Source of the DNA: Candidatus Raymondbacteria bacterium RIFOXYA2_FULL_49_16
Lineage (GTDB): Bacteria > Fibrobacterota > OXYB2-FULL-49-7 > XYB2-FULL-49-35
NCBI GenBank assembly: GCA_001789205.1
Contig: MFYT01000005.1
Coordinates: 12,481 to 76,480, forward strand
DNA length: 64,000 bases
Direction: 5' to 3'
Positions 34,390 through 42,202 of the stretch are shown in pieces. A program made the position numbers and the translations under genes. Position 1 is the stretch's first letter. The number at the start of each line of letters is the position of its first letter. The notes below the pieces were generated by a model. It made no database searches, was not told the DNA's origin, and saw only the letters and a program-made list of their open reading frames with translations.

Positions 34390-34658
34390 ATTGGACATTC
34401 CTTCCAATTCTCTGGAAACCCCATAATCCGCAGCGGTACATCCGGATAATCTTCCAACAGCTTCAACAACCTGGTGGACCATTGGCTCTGTGGTGCAATC
34501 TTGGCGAAAAGATAGAAGATCGGGCCATAAAAAGAAACACCCGCCGGAATTAAGCATTCTGGTTTTGCATCCAGTAGAGGCTCGGCGGGTTTGCCAGTAA
34601 TAATATAGCCAAATTCATCTACTATGTCAACGGCAATCATGCTTGTGATCCAAGACAT
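34386..34658 (-). CDS. Short Abi_2-like protein or fragment
   Basis: 90 aa. The second half (FYGPIFYLFAKIAPQSQW, RLLKLLEDYPDVPLRIMGFP, then ENW) matches my memory of the C-terminal end of Abi_2-family abortive-infection proteins, which normally have ~300 aa, so this is either a minimal version or a remnant fused to an unrelated N-terminus. It overlaps hsdS by an ATGA. It lies directly behind the winged-helix gene of the inserted module. Confidence 0.5.
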   Translation of the reverse strand: MSWITSMIAVDIVDEFGYIITGKPAEPLLDAKPECLIPAGVSFYGPIFYLFAKIAPQSQWSTRLLKLLEDYPDVPLRIMGFPENWKECPI

Positions 34659-34676
34659 CTCAAAGTCCTCGCCGTA

Positions 34677-35708
34677 TTAAACCTTTAAAAACGATTCCAT
34701 CATCTCCTCAACCTGCTCCAGCACAGTTTCAACAAGCTCTTTCCCGCTAAGCTGATCAATGCTTCTTAATTCACCACCAAGGCCGCTATCACTCAAGGCG
34801 GACAAATGCTTCTGCCAGAGTTCACGCATGGCAATAGACTGCAACGAATCATTTTTCTGGTAAAATCCCGGAGTGCCTAACAATATCCACAGTGATTCAA
34901 GAAAAACAAAAACACTTGCCCAATTCAGCCAGGAAGGCTTTTCCTTTATTCCCAGAAGCAGACTCTGGCATAATTCCTTTGCAATCGCGTATCGCACTTC
35001 ACGGCCAGCCTGCCTGCGCGATACAAGGCCGGATAAAGACATATTAACCAGGGTATTGTGGACGGATTTCTGCGCATAACCGGTTTCCCTGGCAATTGCC
35101 GAAGGTGTTTCGCCGGACGGGCCCGGATGAGTAAGAAGGAAAAGGACTATTTCACTTCGCGTTGTTGTCCCAAAGAGCGCCCGGAGCCGCAGAAGCAGAC
35201 AGGAAGGATGCGAAGGACTGAATGGTTGTGACATTCCCCTCAATTTAACCAAGCCCCGTTCAAAACCCAATGAACGAAAAACCTCATCCCCGGCTCCAAA
35301 CCCTTTCATGGGGCGGCCATCTTTTAAGATGAAGAGCGGCTCTGCATTCCGGTTGGGTGCATCCTTTTGTTTCCGCCATTTTGCACCGGCTTTTTGAGTT
35401 GCAAGAAAACCTTCAACAGCCGCCCATACCGCATTGCCGCTGAACAATCCGGACTTTGATAGCAGAAGCAGGCGCTGCTTGCTCACATATTCCTGATAGC
35501 AAACCAGCCAATCAAGCATTTCATCAAAAAGACGTGGTTCGCGCCTGCCTACGGAACACGTCATCAGAATCAGAGCTTCGGGATCAATGCACTGGTTGCC
35601 GGGTTTTGCGGAATATCCTTGTACACCCAAGACACACCATTGGCGCCAAATTAATTCCAAGAAAGCCTCTTGGAACCGCGCACTAAATTTGTTGAGCGAT
35701 TCTTTCAT
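34677..35708 (-). CDS. Winged-helix protein of the module inserted in the type I operon
   Basis: 343-aa protein whose recognisable part is a winged-helix DNA-binding domain at about 185-250: TTRSEIVLFLLTHPGPSGET, PSAIARETGYAQKSVHNTLV and MSLSGLVSRRQAGREVRYAI (helix, recognition helix, wing). The N-terminal 170 residues are not recognised. The gene overlaps the upstream nucleotidyltransferase gene by 26 nt. Pairing of a nucleotidyltransferase with a winged-helix protein recalls AbiE-type toxin-antitoxin systems, in which the winged-helix protein is antitoxin and repressor, but gene order here is reversed from classical AbiEi-AbiEii and the protein families seem to differ. Confidence 0.65.
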   Translation of the reverse strand: MKESLNKFSARFQEAFLELIWRQWCVLGVQGYSAKPGNQCIDPEALILMTCSVGRREPRLFDEMLDWLVCYQEYVSKQRLLLLSKSGLFSGNAVWAAVEGFLATQKAGAKWRKQKDAPNRNAEPLFILKDGRPMKGFGAGDEVFRSLGFERGLVKLRGMSQPFSPSHPSCLLLRLRALFGTTTRSEIVLFLLTHPGPSGETPSAIARETGYAQKSVHNTLVNMSLSGLVSRRQAGREVRYAIAKELCQSLLLGIKEKPSWLNWASVFVFLESLWILLGTPGFYQKNDSLQSIAMRELWQKHLSALSDSGLGGELRSIDQLSGKELVETVLEQVEEMMESFLKV

Positions 35709-36318
35709 AGCCAGTCACCATTAACATTTCTTTTAAGGTTTCGCGGAACCCCTCTGATGGGTCTTGGATCATTGCCCAGCGGGCCGCGGATACGAGTTCA
35801 GTTTCAGATGGTTGCAGAGCAATCACATCATTCAGGTGGCGGTTCAGTTTTCCCTGGTCAACAGAGGCGAATATTTTAAAATAAATCTGATCCAACCTGC
35901 TGATGTAATAGACCGTAAGCCGGGGCCCATAAGCCCTTTCATGCAGCCGTTCTAAAAAACCTTCAGGTAGGCCATGATTCGGCATGCGGGGATTGACGAT
36001 GCTCCTTGGTCCATTATTCAGCCAATTCTTCAGAAGTTTCAATTCGACGGCAACTACTTCCGCCGCTTTTATCAATTGAGGCGGCAGCGGCTGGGCCTCA
36101 AGCAACTCTTTTTTACTGTTGAAAAGGGCGATAATATCAACATCTTTTGTTGTTCTCTGAACAAGACCTGTCGCGATCAGGCTGGAACCACCGCAAACAA
36201 TCAGATTTATTGGATCTAATGTCTCTCCCTCCAGTATTTCTCCGAGCATTGTCATTGCTTGTTCCAATAATTTATCATCAAGCGGCGTAAACATGCTATT
36301 ACTTCTTTTCGCACTCAT
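35683..36318 (-). CDS. Nucleotidyltransferase-like protein (DUF6036 type), probable toxin of a TA-like module
   Basis: 211 aa. The stretch INLIVCGGSSLIATGLVQRT followed by TKDVDIIALF has the GG/GS and DxD pattern of polymerase-beta-type nucleotidyltransferases used as toxins (AbiEii, MenT) and of DUF6036 proteins. The remaining helical part includes FKIFASVDQGKLNRHLNDV, also typical of this group. An alternative start at 36294 (MFTPLDD) has an AAAAGAAG sequence upstream and may be the real one, because the ATG at 36318 abuts the inverted repeat. It overlaps the winged-helix gene and sits between hsdM and hsdS. Confidence 0.7.
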   Translation of the reverse strand: MSAKRSNSMFTPLDDKLLEQAMTMLGEILEGETLDPINLIVCGGSSLIATGLVQRTTKDVDIIALFNSKKELLEAQPLPPQLIKAAEVVAVELKLLKNWLNNGPRSIVNPRMPNHGLPEGFLERLHERAYGPRLTVYYISRLDQIYFKIFASVDQGKLNRHLNDVIALQPSETELVSAARWAMIQDPSEGFRETLKEMLMVTGYERIAQQI

Positions 36319-36361
36319 ATTAGTATATAATATACTTGTTATAAGGCTATAATATACTAAT
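36319..36361 (-). promoter_or_regulatory. AT-rich inverted-repeat operator/promoter of the nucleotidyltransferase module
   Basis: ATTAGTATATAATA at 36319-36332 is inverted as TATAATATACTAAT at 36348-36361 (13 of 14 match), and the first arm is nearly palindromic itself. It overlaps the hsdM stop codon (36357-36359) and ends at the first possible start of the nucleotidyltransferase gene. Such repeats with embedded -10-like TATAAT are usual for self-repressed toxin-antitoxin operons. Confidence 0.6.
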
Positions 36362-37853
36362 TATAGCCTAGTTCTTTCAAGTATCCAGCCATTTTCTTCC
36401 GTGTTGCAACAAGCTCTTCTTCAAGTCCCTCAATCTCTTTCTGGACAGCTTTGATATCTATCTCCGGTTCCTTCACAAACGTATCCACATAGCGAGGGAT
36501 ATTCAGATTAAAATCGTTTTCAATGATTTCATCCTGTTTGGCCCTGTAAGAATACTTGTCGATAGTTTTAAACGCCTCAAATGTTTCGATAATCTTGGCA
36601 ATGTCTTCTTCGCGCAGGCGGTTCTGCGTCTTGTCGTCCTTGTATTCGCGGCTCGCGTCAATGAACAACACATCTTTTGTCTTCTTTGCCCTGTCAAAAA
36701 CAAGGATGGCCGTGGGAATTCCCGTGCCAAAGAAAAGGTTCTCGGGCAGGCCAATGACTGCTTTGAGAAGATTATCCTCAATGAGCTTCTGCCTGATTTT
36801 TCCTTCACTACCACCCCTGAAAAGCACGCCATGGGGCACCACAACGCCAACGCGGCCTTCGTCTTCAAGCGTGGTCTCAATCATATGACTGATAAAAGCG
36901 TAGTCCGCCTTGCTCTTTGGCGGCAGGCCGCGCCAGAACCGGTTGTACCGGTCATGAGCAGCGTCCTCATGGCCCCACTTATCGAGACTGAAGGGCGGAT
37001 TAGCGACCACAACATTGAACCTCATAAGCTTGTTTTCTTCCACAAGCCGGGGACTTGTCAGAGTATCGCACCGTTCTATGCGGGCATTGTCCATGGCATG
37101 CAGGAACATGTTCATGCGGCAGAGCGCCCAGGTTGAACCATTGGACTCCTGGCCGAAAAGGGCATAGTTGCCGCTTTTGACCTCGCGTCCAGTGCGGATG
37201 AGGAGCGAGCCGGAACCGCAGGCAGGATCACAAATTTTATCTCCATCTTTGGGTTTGAGAAGTCGCGCAAGAAGCGTTGCGACTTCAGCCGGTGTATAGA
37301 ATTCTCCGCCTTTTTTACCAGCATTAGCCGCAAAATGGCCTATGAGATATTCATAGGCATTGCCTATTACGTCCTGGTTTCCAATGCGGCTGGGTCTCAG
37401 GTCCAACTTCGGATTATTAAAGTCATTCAGGAGGTTAATAAGGCGACGGTTTCTATCTTTGGTTTCACCAAGGTTGGGTTCACTATTAAAGTCAATGTTC
37501 CTGAACACGTTTTCAAGCTTGGTCTTGTTTGCGTCTTCAATACGCTCAAGACCAATATTGATGAGTTCGCCTATATTCGATTTCTCCCTTTTTGAATAGA
37601 GAAAGTCGAAATCTGATTCCTTGGGCATAACAAAACGTTCGCGGGCAAGCGCGCGTTCAATGCGTTGTTTGTCGCCTTTATAACGTTCACTGTATTCAGC
37701 CTGTTTATCCTTGGCAAGATCGCTCATATACTTCACGAAAAGCATGACAAGGATGTAATCCTTATATTGGGCAGGATCCAGCGTACCCCTGAAGGTGTCG
37801 CAGGCGCGCCAGAGGATTTCATTGATCTCTTGTTGAGAAACTTTTTCAGCCAT
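36357..37853 (-). CDS. hsdM: Type I restriction enzyme, methyltransferase subunit HsdM
   Basis: N6-adenine methyltransferase subunit of the type I system, 498 aa. The N-terminal helical domain has SQQEINEILWRACDTFRGTL. SAM motif I is DPACGSGSLLIRTG and the catalytic motif IV is NPPFSLDKWG; GGEFYTPAEVATLLARLLKP precedes motif I as usual. The C-terminal coiled coil (EIDIKAVQKEIEGLEEELVA) contacts HsdS. It follows a half-size HsdS gene by 18 nt, and its 3' end contains the operator of the inserted module. Confidence 0.96.
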   Translation of the reverse strand: MAEKVSQQEINEILWRACDTFRGTLDPAQYKDYILVMLFVKYMSDLAKDKQAEYSERYKGDKQRIERALARERFVMPKESDFDFLYSKREKSNIGELINIGLERIEDANKTKLENVFRNIDFNSEPNLGETKDRNRRLINLLNDFNNPKLDLRPSRIGNQDVIGNAYEYLIGHFAANAGKKGGEFYTPAEVATLLARLLKPKDGDKICDPACGSGSLLIRTGREVKSGNYALFGQESNGSTWALCRMNMFLHAMDNARIERCDTLTSPRLVEENKLMRFNVVVANPPFSLDKWGHEDAAHDRYNRFWRGLPPKSKADYAFISHMIETTLEDEGRVGVVVPHGVLFRGGSEGKIRQKLIEDNLLKAVIGLPENLFFGTGIPTAILVFDRAKKTKDVLFIDASREYKDDKTQNRLREEDIAKIIETFEAFKTIDKYSYRAKQDEIIENDFNLNIPRYVDTFVKEPEIDIKAVQKEIEGLEEELVATRKKMAGYLKELGYN

Positions 37854-37871
37854 GATATCTTCTCCCTGAGT

Positions 37872-38498
37872 TTATGTACCTTGTTGAATAGATTCCTTAT
37901 ACACTGCCGTGAACTGCCTATGCCTGGCATCAACTAATTTCCGTAAAATAAGCTCTTCCTGTTGCCTGAGTTTTTCCAATGCGACCGTGGCTTTTTGGAT
38001 ATCGAGAGAAGGAATAGAAATTGGCAAATCCTCAACAGCCGATTTAGTAATGAAAGGCATGCCTGTGCCGCCCAGGTTATTTCTGATATAGGATTGGGCC
38101 AAAGGTAAATTCAGGCTTAGCGCCAAATATTCAGGTAAAATTTGCGACGTTTCAGGACGAAGGATGTAAAAATAGTACGTGGCTACTGTATTTTCCAATG
38201 GTTCCGTAATTGGAATGGCAAACGCCTTTTGCCCGCGAGAAAGAAATAAAACATCACCCTTATGAACACAATAACGGGAAACATCTGTCTCTGGTAATAT
38301 ATATGAAATGGTCTTGGGCCAGATATATGGCGCCATGCCACCATTCTGCAGGACTTCTTGTTTGAAAATCCCTGCCTGGTCTATATCTTTTATTTGAATA
38401 ATACCAACAGCACCAGGTATCTCTGCCTCAACAAGGGACAGCCCCACCCTTATTTGATAACCTATACGAATCGAAACTATATTTTTCATTTTTGTCAT
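37872..38498 (-). CDS. Half-size HsdS-like specificity protein (single target domain)
   Basis: 208 aa: one target-recognition domain (GYQIRVGLSLVEAE, VGIIQIKDIDQAG, YCVHKGDVLFLSRGQKAFAI, SRYC, LPEYLALSLNLPLAQSYIRN) and one C-terminal helix (ATVALEKLRQQEELILRKLV). This is half of a normal HsdS. It opens the operon, 18 nt before hsdM. Single-domain S proteins can dimerise to give palindromic specificity or swap with the full HsdS; which applies is unknown. It could also be a relic of an older hsdS. Confidence 0.8.
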   Translation of the reverse strand: MTKMKNIVSIRIGYQIRVGLSLVEAEIPGAVGIIQIKDIDQAGIFKQEVLQNGGMAPYIWPKTISYILPETDVSRYCVHKGDVLFLSRGQKAFAIPITEPLENTVATYYFYILRPETSQILPEYLALSLNLPLAQSYIRNNLGGTGMPFITKSAVEDLPISIPSLDIQKATVALEKLRQQEELILRKLVDARHRQFTAVYKESIQQGT

Positions 38499-38667
38499 AT
38501 TTTTTTATTTCTAACATTAATATTTTTTAATTATTTCGTCTACAACTGTAATTATACTATTTTTTTTATGAAAAGTCAATAGGAAAACTAATAAAAGTGT
38601 TGTATTGTTTCTACTTCGATTATAAGTAAAATGATCTTTTTCAGTAACTACTTGCCGGAAAAGATAG

Positions 38668-40020
38668 TCACTCCTTGGCTTTTACATTCCAAAGTGTGCA
38701 TGCCAGAAGAAGGGATAGTATCGAGGCGCCTATCCAAAAATAAAAGGCGTTATCAAAATCATACACTGCCTTGCCATTAATCATCTGTTTTGACGCTCCT
38801 ATAAGGTGGCCGCTCAGTACGTCCTGCAGGGTCGCACCCAGATAGCTGAAGACGCCCACCATGCCCAGGGCCGCGCCCGAGGCCTTTTTCGAGCTGATAT
38901 CAACGGCCGTGAGTCCGCCCAGGTAAACCAGGAGCCCGCCAATGCCAAAGCCGCACAACCCGATGCTTATTATGTCAAACAACCGGTGCCCTGGCGGGTT
39001 GCGGTAAAAAAGCAAAAGTCCGCCGATGAGGATAAGGCCGTAGATCAGCGTGGGAACATTGCGTCGCGCGGCAAAGAACCTGTCAGACACAAGCCCCGAC
39101 AGAATGGACCCGAAAAACCCGATGATGGCGAAGAATGAGAGAACAAAACCCGCCTCCTGCAAAGAATATCCCTTTATCTCCTGCAGATAGAGAATGCCCC
39201 AGTTGTTTATAGCATACCGGTCCATATACATGAGCGCACTGCTTATGCCCAGCACCCAGACCCAGGGATTTTTGAACACCGCTATCTGCATGACCTTGAT
39301 CTCGGCCGCGGTTGCACTGGCAGCCGAACCTGCGTGGTCGTTCTTGTATTCGGCCACAGGCGGCAGACCGTATGTCTCGGGCCTGTCGGACAGAGTGCGT
39401 AAAAGCACCAGAGCTACAATGGCGCATACAAGACCCGGCGCCCAAAATCCCCAATGCCATCCGAACCTGCTGACCACAAAAGTGGTCCCGATAAAGATAA
39501 GGCCTTCGCCGATGTTGTGCGCAATGCTGAACATGCCGTAACGGGTGCCCCGCTCCCTGTTGCTGAACCAGTGTGATATTGACACTACGCTGGGGCCGAT
39601 ACCCATGGACTGGAACCAGCCATTGACTCCCCACAGTATCGCAAACACGATGAACAGTTCATTGAACCCGCACAGCAGGTTGACGACCGACGAAGCGAGC
39701 AGGCCAAAAGACATAAACCGGCGGGCATTGCTGTGGTCCGCAAGAAAACTGTGGAAAAACTTGCCAAAGGCATAGGCAAAAGTCATGGCCGCGCCAATGA
39801 CGCCCAGTTGCTGCGCATCAAGAAGGCCTGCGTCCAAAACAGGTTTCTTGATGACCGAAAGACTCTGCCTGCACATATAATAGAAGCCATAGCCGATTGT
39901 GATGGAGAAAAAGATGCTCCACCTGCGGAATTCATACTCCTTCCGGATGACTGACGCATCAGCGCTTTTCAGAGGTTTGTCCGGGCCTGATTTAAAATAG
40001 TGGATAATGTTCGTGATCAT
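38668..40020 (-). CDS. MFS organophosphate:phosphate antiporter family transporter (GlpT/UhpC-like)
   Basis: 12-helix inner-membrane transporter of 450 aa from the ATG at 40020, chosen for the AGAGAGGCGCA leader; a start at 40053 would add 11 residues. Family signature: FSITIGYGFYYMCRQSLSVIKK near the N-terminus, then GKFFHSFLADHSNARRFM and NGWFQSMGIGPSVVSISHWF, typical of the GlpT/UhpT/UhpC group, which exchanges sugar or glycerol phosphates for phosphate. The cytoplasmic loop between helices 6 and 7 is SDRPETYGLPPVAE. It is divergent from the PfkB kinase gene with 117 bp between, so the two could share control. Confidence 0.9.
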   Translation of the reverse strand: MITNIIHYFKSGPDKPLKSADASVIRKEYEFRRWSIFFSITIGYGFYYMCRQSLSVIKKPVLDAGLLDAQQLGVIGAAMTFAYAFGKFFHSFLADHSNARRFMSFGLLASSVVNLLCGFNELFIVFAILWGVNGWFQSMGIGPSVVSISHWFSNRERGTRYGMFSIAHNIGEGLIFIGTTFVVSRFGWHWGFWAPGLVCAIVALVLLRTLSDRPETYGLPPVAEYKNDHAGSAASATAAEIKVMQIAVFKNPWVWVLGISSALMYMDRYAINNWGILYLQEIKGYSLQEAGFVLSFFAIIGFFGSILSGLVSDRFFAARRNVPTLIYGLILIGGLLLFYRNPPGHRLFDIISIGLCGFGIGGLLVYLGGLTAVDISSKKASGAALGMVGVFSYLGATLQDVLSGHLIGASKQMINGKAVYDFDNAFYFWIGASILSLLLACTLWNVKAKE

Positions 40021-40137
40021 TGCGCCTCTCTGAAAAAAGAGTGGAATGTTCAATATAATTAAAGGGATTGTTTCATATAAAGTTGAAAAAGTTATATTTT
40101 TGCGCTAGTCATATAACTATAGCGAAAGGGCGCACTC

Positions 40138-41031
40138 ATGATTAACGCTGATATTACTTTTATCGGGCAAATGGCGTGGGATATTGTGCATTTGCATAAT
40201 CAACAACCCAGGACCGCACCCGGCAGCGCCGTACTATGCGGGGCCATGGCCGCGGCCAAAACCGGCGCGCGTATTGCCGTTGTCACCCGTATGTCACCCG
40301 GGGATGACCAGATACTTGGGCCCATGCGGTCAGCGGGAATTGAATGTACGCTTGTCCCTGCGGAAAAAACAACCAGGATGGTAGTTATTCACCGGAGTGA
40401 AAACGTAGACGAACGTGAAGTGATTCAGGAGGCAAGCGCCGGTTTTTTTACGCTCGATGATATACCGGAACTCGCCAGCGCTTATGTCCATCTGGCGGGA
40501 ATGAGTGACCAGGAGTTTTCTTTTGATTTTATCAAAGGACTCACAGAGCGCGGCTATTCGCTGTCCGCGGACATGCAGAGTTTTGTCCGCCAGGTTGATC
40601 CAAAAAACGGCCAGGTTGCTTTTAATGATGTTCCGCGTAAACAAGACATAGTCGCATGTCTTGCCAGAGTCAAATTAGACATTGTTGAGGCAAAGGCCCT
40701 GACCGGTACTGACGATTTGTCCACGGCAGCCCGGCGGATTGCAACGTGGGGATGCCCTGAGGTGATTGTCACGCATGCCCATGGGGTCCTGGGGTATGTC
40801 GAAGGAAAGGAATACTACGAGAAATTCTCCAATGCAAGCACTATTGGCCGTACAGGACGCGGTGATACCACCTTTGGCGCCTATCTTGCCCGCCGGCTTA
40901 CCCATGATCCGCGGGAATCGCTAAAATTTGCCGCGGCATTAGTGTCGATAAAAATGGAAACGCCCGGGCCTTTTTCAGGAACGCTTGGCGATGTGCTCAA
41001 ACGGATGAAAGAACGGCATTCGGCACAGTAA
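40138..41031 (+). CDS. PfkB-family carbohydrate kinase
   Basis: 297-aa sugar or nucleoside kinase of the ribokinase/PfkB family. The C-terminal signature TIGRTGRGDTTFGAYLA carries the catalytic Asp and anion hole (GRGD for the usual GAGD). The N-terminal GG-type motif is replaced by APGSAVLCGAMAAAKTGARI. Substrate cannot be inferred. It is divergent from the GlpT-like transporter. Its last 160 bp are duplicated almost exactly at 42026-42185 on the far side of the alpha/beta hydrolase gene. Confidence 0.88.
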   Translation: MINADITFIGQMAWDIVHLHNQQPRTAPGSAVLCGAMAAAKTGARIAVVTRMSPGDDQILGPMRSAGIECTLVPAEKTTRMVVIHRSENVDEREVIQEASAGFFTLDDIPELASAYVHLAGMSDQEFSFDFIKGLTERGYSLSADMQSFVRQVDPKNGQVAFNDVPRKQDIVACLARVKLDIVEAKALTGTDDLSTAARRIATWGCPEVIVTHAHGVLGYVEGKEYYEKFSNASTIGRTGRGDTTFGAYLARRLTHDPRESLKFAAALVSIKMETPGPFSGTLGDVLKRMKERHSAQ

Positions 41032-41032
41032 C
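40873..41032 (+). repeat. 160-bp direct repeat, copy 1 (3' end of the PfkB gene)
   Basis: Identical to 42026-42185 except for about 5 substitutions (for example CCGGCTTA versus CTGGCTTA). Both copies end at the same base just after the TAA stop, and both start at the same base. The repeats bracket the hydrolase gene. Confidence 0.9.
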
Positions 41033-41082
41033 ATTTGAAAAACGCTGTATCAATTTATACTAAAAGAATAAACGTCATCTAA

Positions 41083-41964
41083 ATGAAATACACTCCATTT
41101 AAATCAGAACAGTGCAAAATAGTCTACGAAAAAGGCTATGATGATTTAGCCAGACGTTGGCCTGTACCGTCAGAATGCCGAACCATTGAAACGTCTTTTG
41201 GAACAAGCTATGTCCGCATATCAGGATTGGAAAACAGTAAAACAATAGTTTTGCTCCAGGGTGCAGCTTCCACTTCATTAATGTGGAGCCATATTGTTTC
41301 CGATCTGATTAACATTGGCTACAAAGTAGTTGCCATAGATAACATTCACGAATTTGGCAGAAGTTACTATTCAGCAAAAATATCAACAACATCAGATCTT
41401 GTTGATTGGTTAGATCAAACCCTGAACCAGTTGGGAATTACCGATAACATTGAACTCATGGGTCTTTCATTTGGGGCATGGTTGTGCGCGCAATATGCCT
41501 TGTCTCATTTTACACGAATTCACCGCATTACTTTGCTCGCCCCGTTCATGGCTTTTTACTGGCCCAGGTTTGGTGTGTTCCCACGACTGATCATGTGCGC
41601 AATACCATCGCTTTTCTTTAGAAAACAATTTTGTTTTTGGATCTTAAACAATGCGTATCATGGAAATGCGGCTGCACGGGCCATGGCCGAGAATTGGTTG
41701 GAAGAATTCAATCTTGCGTTTAAATGTTTTCGAATAAAGGTCCCGGCAAAAATGGACTTGTTGGGGCCAGAGCAATTTAAGAAGATCCAGACCAAGACAG
41801 GAATAATTCTCGGACTACATGATAGGGCCATCAAATCTCAGAAAACCCTAGAAGCCTTGAAGAACATTGGTTTTACCGGTGATGTTGAAATGCTTGCTGA
41901 TGCAGGGCATGACTTGGCATGGACGCATACAAGTAATATTATTGATTTCTTAGTTCGGCGGTAA
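41083..41964 (+). CDS. Alpha/beta-fold hydrolase
   Basis: 293-aa alpha/beta hydrolase. The nucleophile elbow is GLSFGAW (Ser about residue 129), the acid is probably in LGLHDRAI and the catalytic His is in DAGHDLAWTH near the C-terminus; the oxyanion segment is VLLQGAASTSLMW. Substrate unknown. The gene is more AT-rich than its neighbours and is bracketed by a direct duplication of the end of pfkB, which suggests recent gain. It may be read from the pfkB promoter, 51 nt downstream of that stop. Confidence 0.88.
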   Translation: MKYTPFKSEQCKIVYEKGYDDLARRWPVPSECRTIETSFGTSYVRISGLENSKTIVLLQGAASTSLMWSHIVSDLINIGYKVVAIDNIHEFGRSYYSAKISTTSDLVDWLDQTLNQLGITDNIELMGLSFGAWLCAQYALSHFTRIHRITLLAPFMAFYWPRFGVFPRLIMCAIPSLFFRKQFCFWILNNAYHGNAAARAMAENWLEEFNLAFKCFRIKVPAKMDLLGPEQFKKIQTKTGIILGLHDRAIKSQKTLEALKNIGFTGDVEMLADAGHDLAWTHTSNIIDFLVRR

Positions 41965-42025
41965 TCATTTTGATTTTAATAACAAGGACCATGCTGAATT
42001 AGAAATATTGAACCAAGACACTTAC

Positions 42026-42184
42026 TTTGGCGCCTATCTTGCCCGCTGGCTTACCCATGCTCTGCGGGAATCGCTAAAATTTGCCGCGGCGTTAGTGTCG
42101 ATAAAAATGGAAACGCCCGGGCCTTTTTCAGGAACACTTGGCGATGTGCTCAAACGGATGAAAGAACGGCATTCGGCACAGTAA
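42026..42184 (+). pseudogene. Detached 3' end of a PfkB kinase gene
   Basis: 53 codons, FGAYLARWLTHALRESLKFA through to the same HSAQ-stop, nearly identical to the end of the kinase at 40138. It has no start codon or catalytic GRGD motif. It is the second copy of the 160-bp direct repeat, and probably marks the original end of the gene or a duplication scar. Confidence 0.9.
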
Positions 42185-42202
42185 CCTCTTAAAAAAAGAC
42201 CC

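Noticed and set aside
34398-34557. Longer N-terminus of HsdS starting at 34557
   Set aside because: It would overlap the preceding 90-aa gene almost completely in another frame and adds residues unlike HsdS; the ATGA-coupled start at 34389 explains the gene better.
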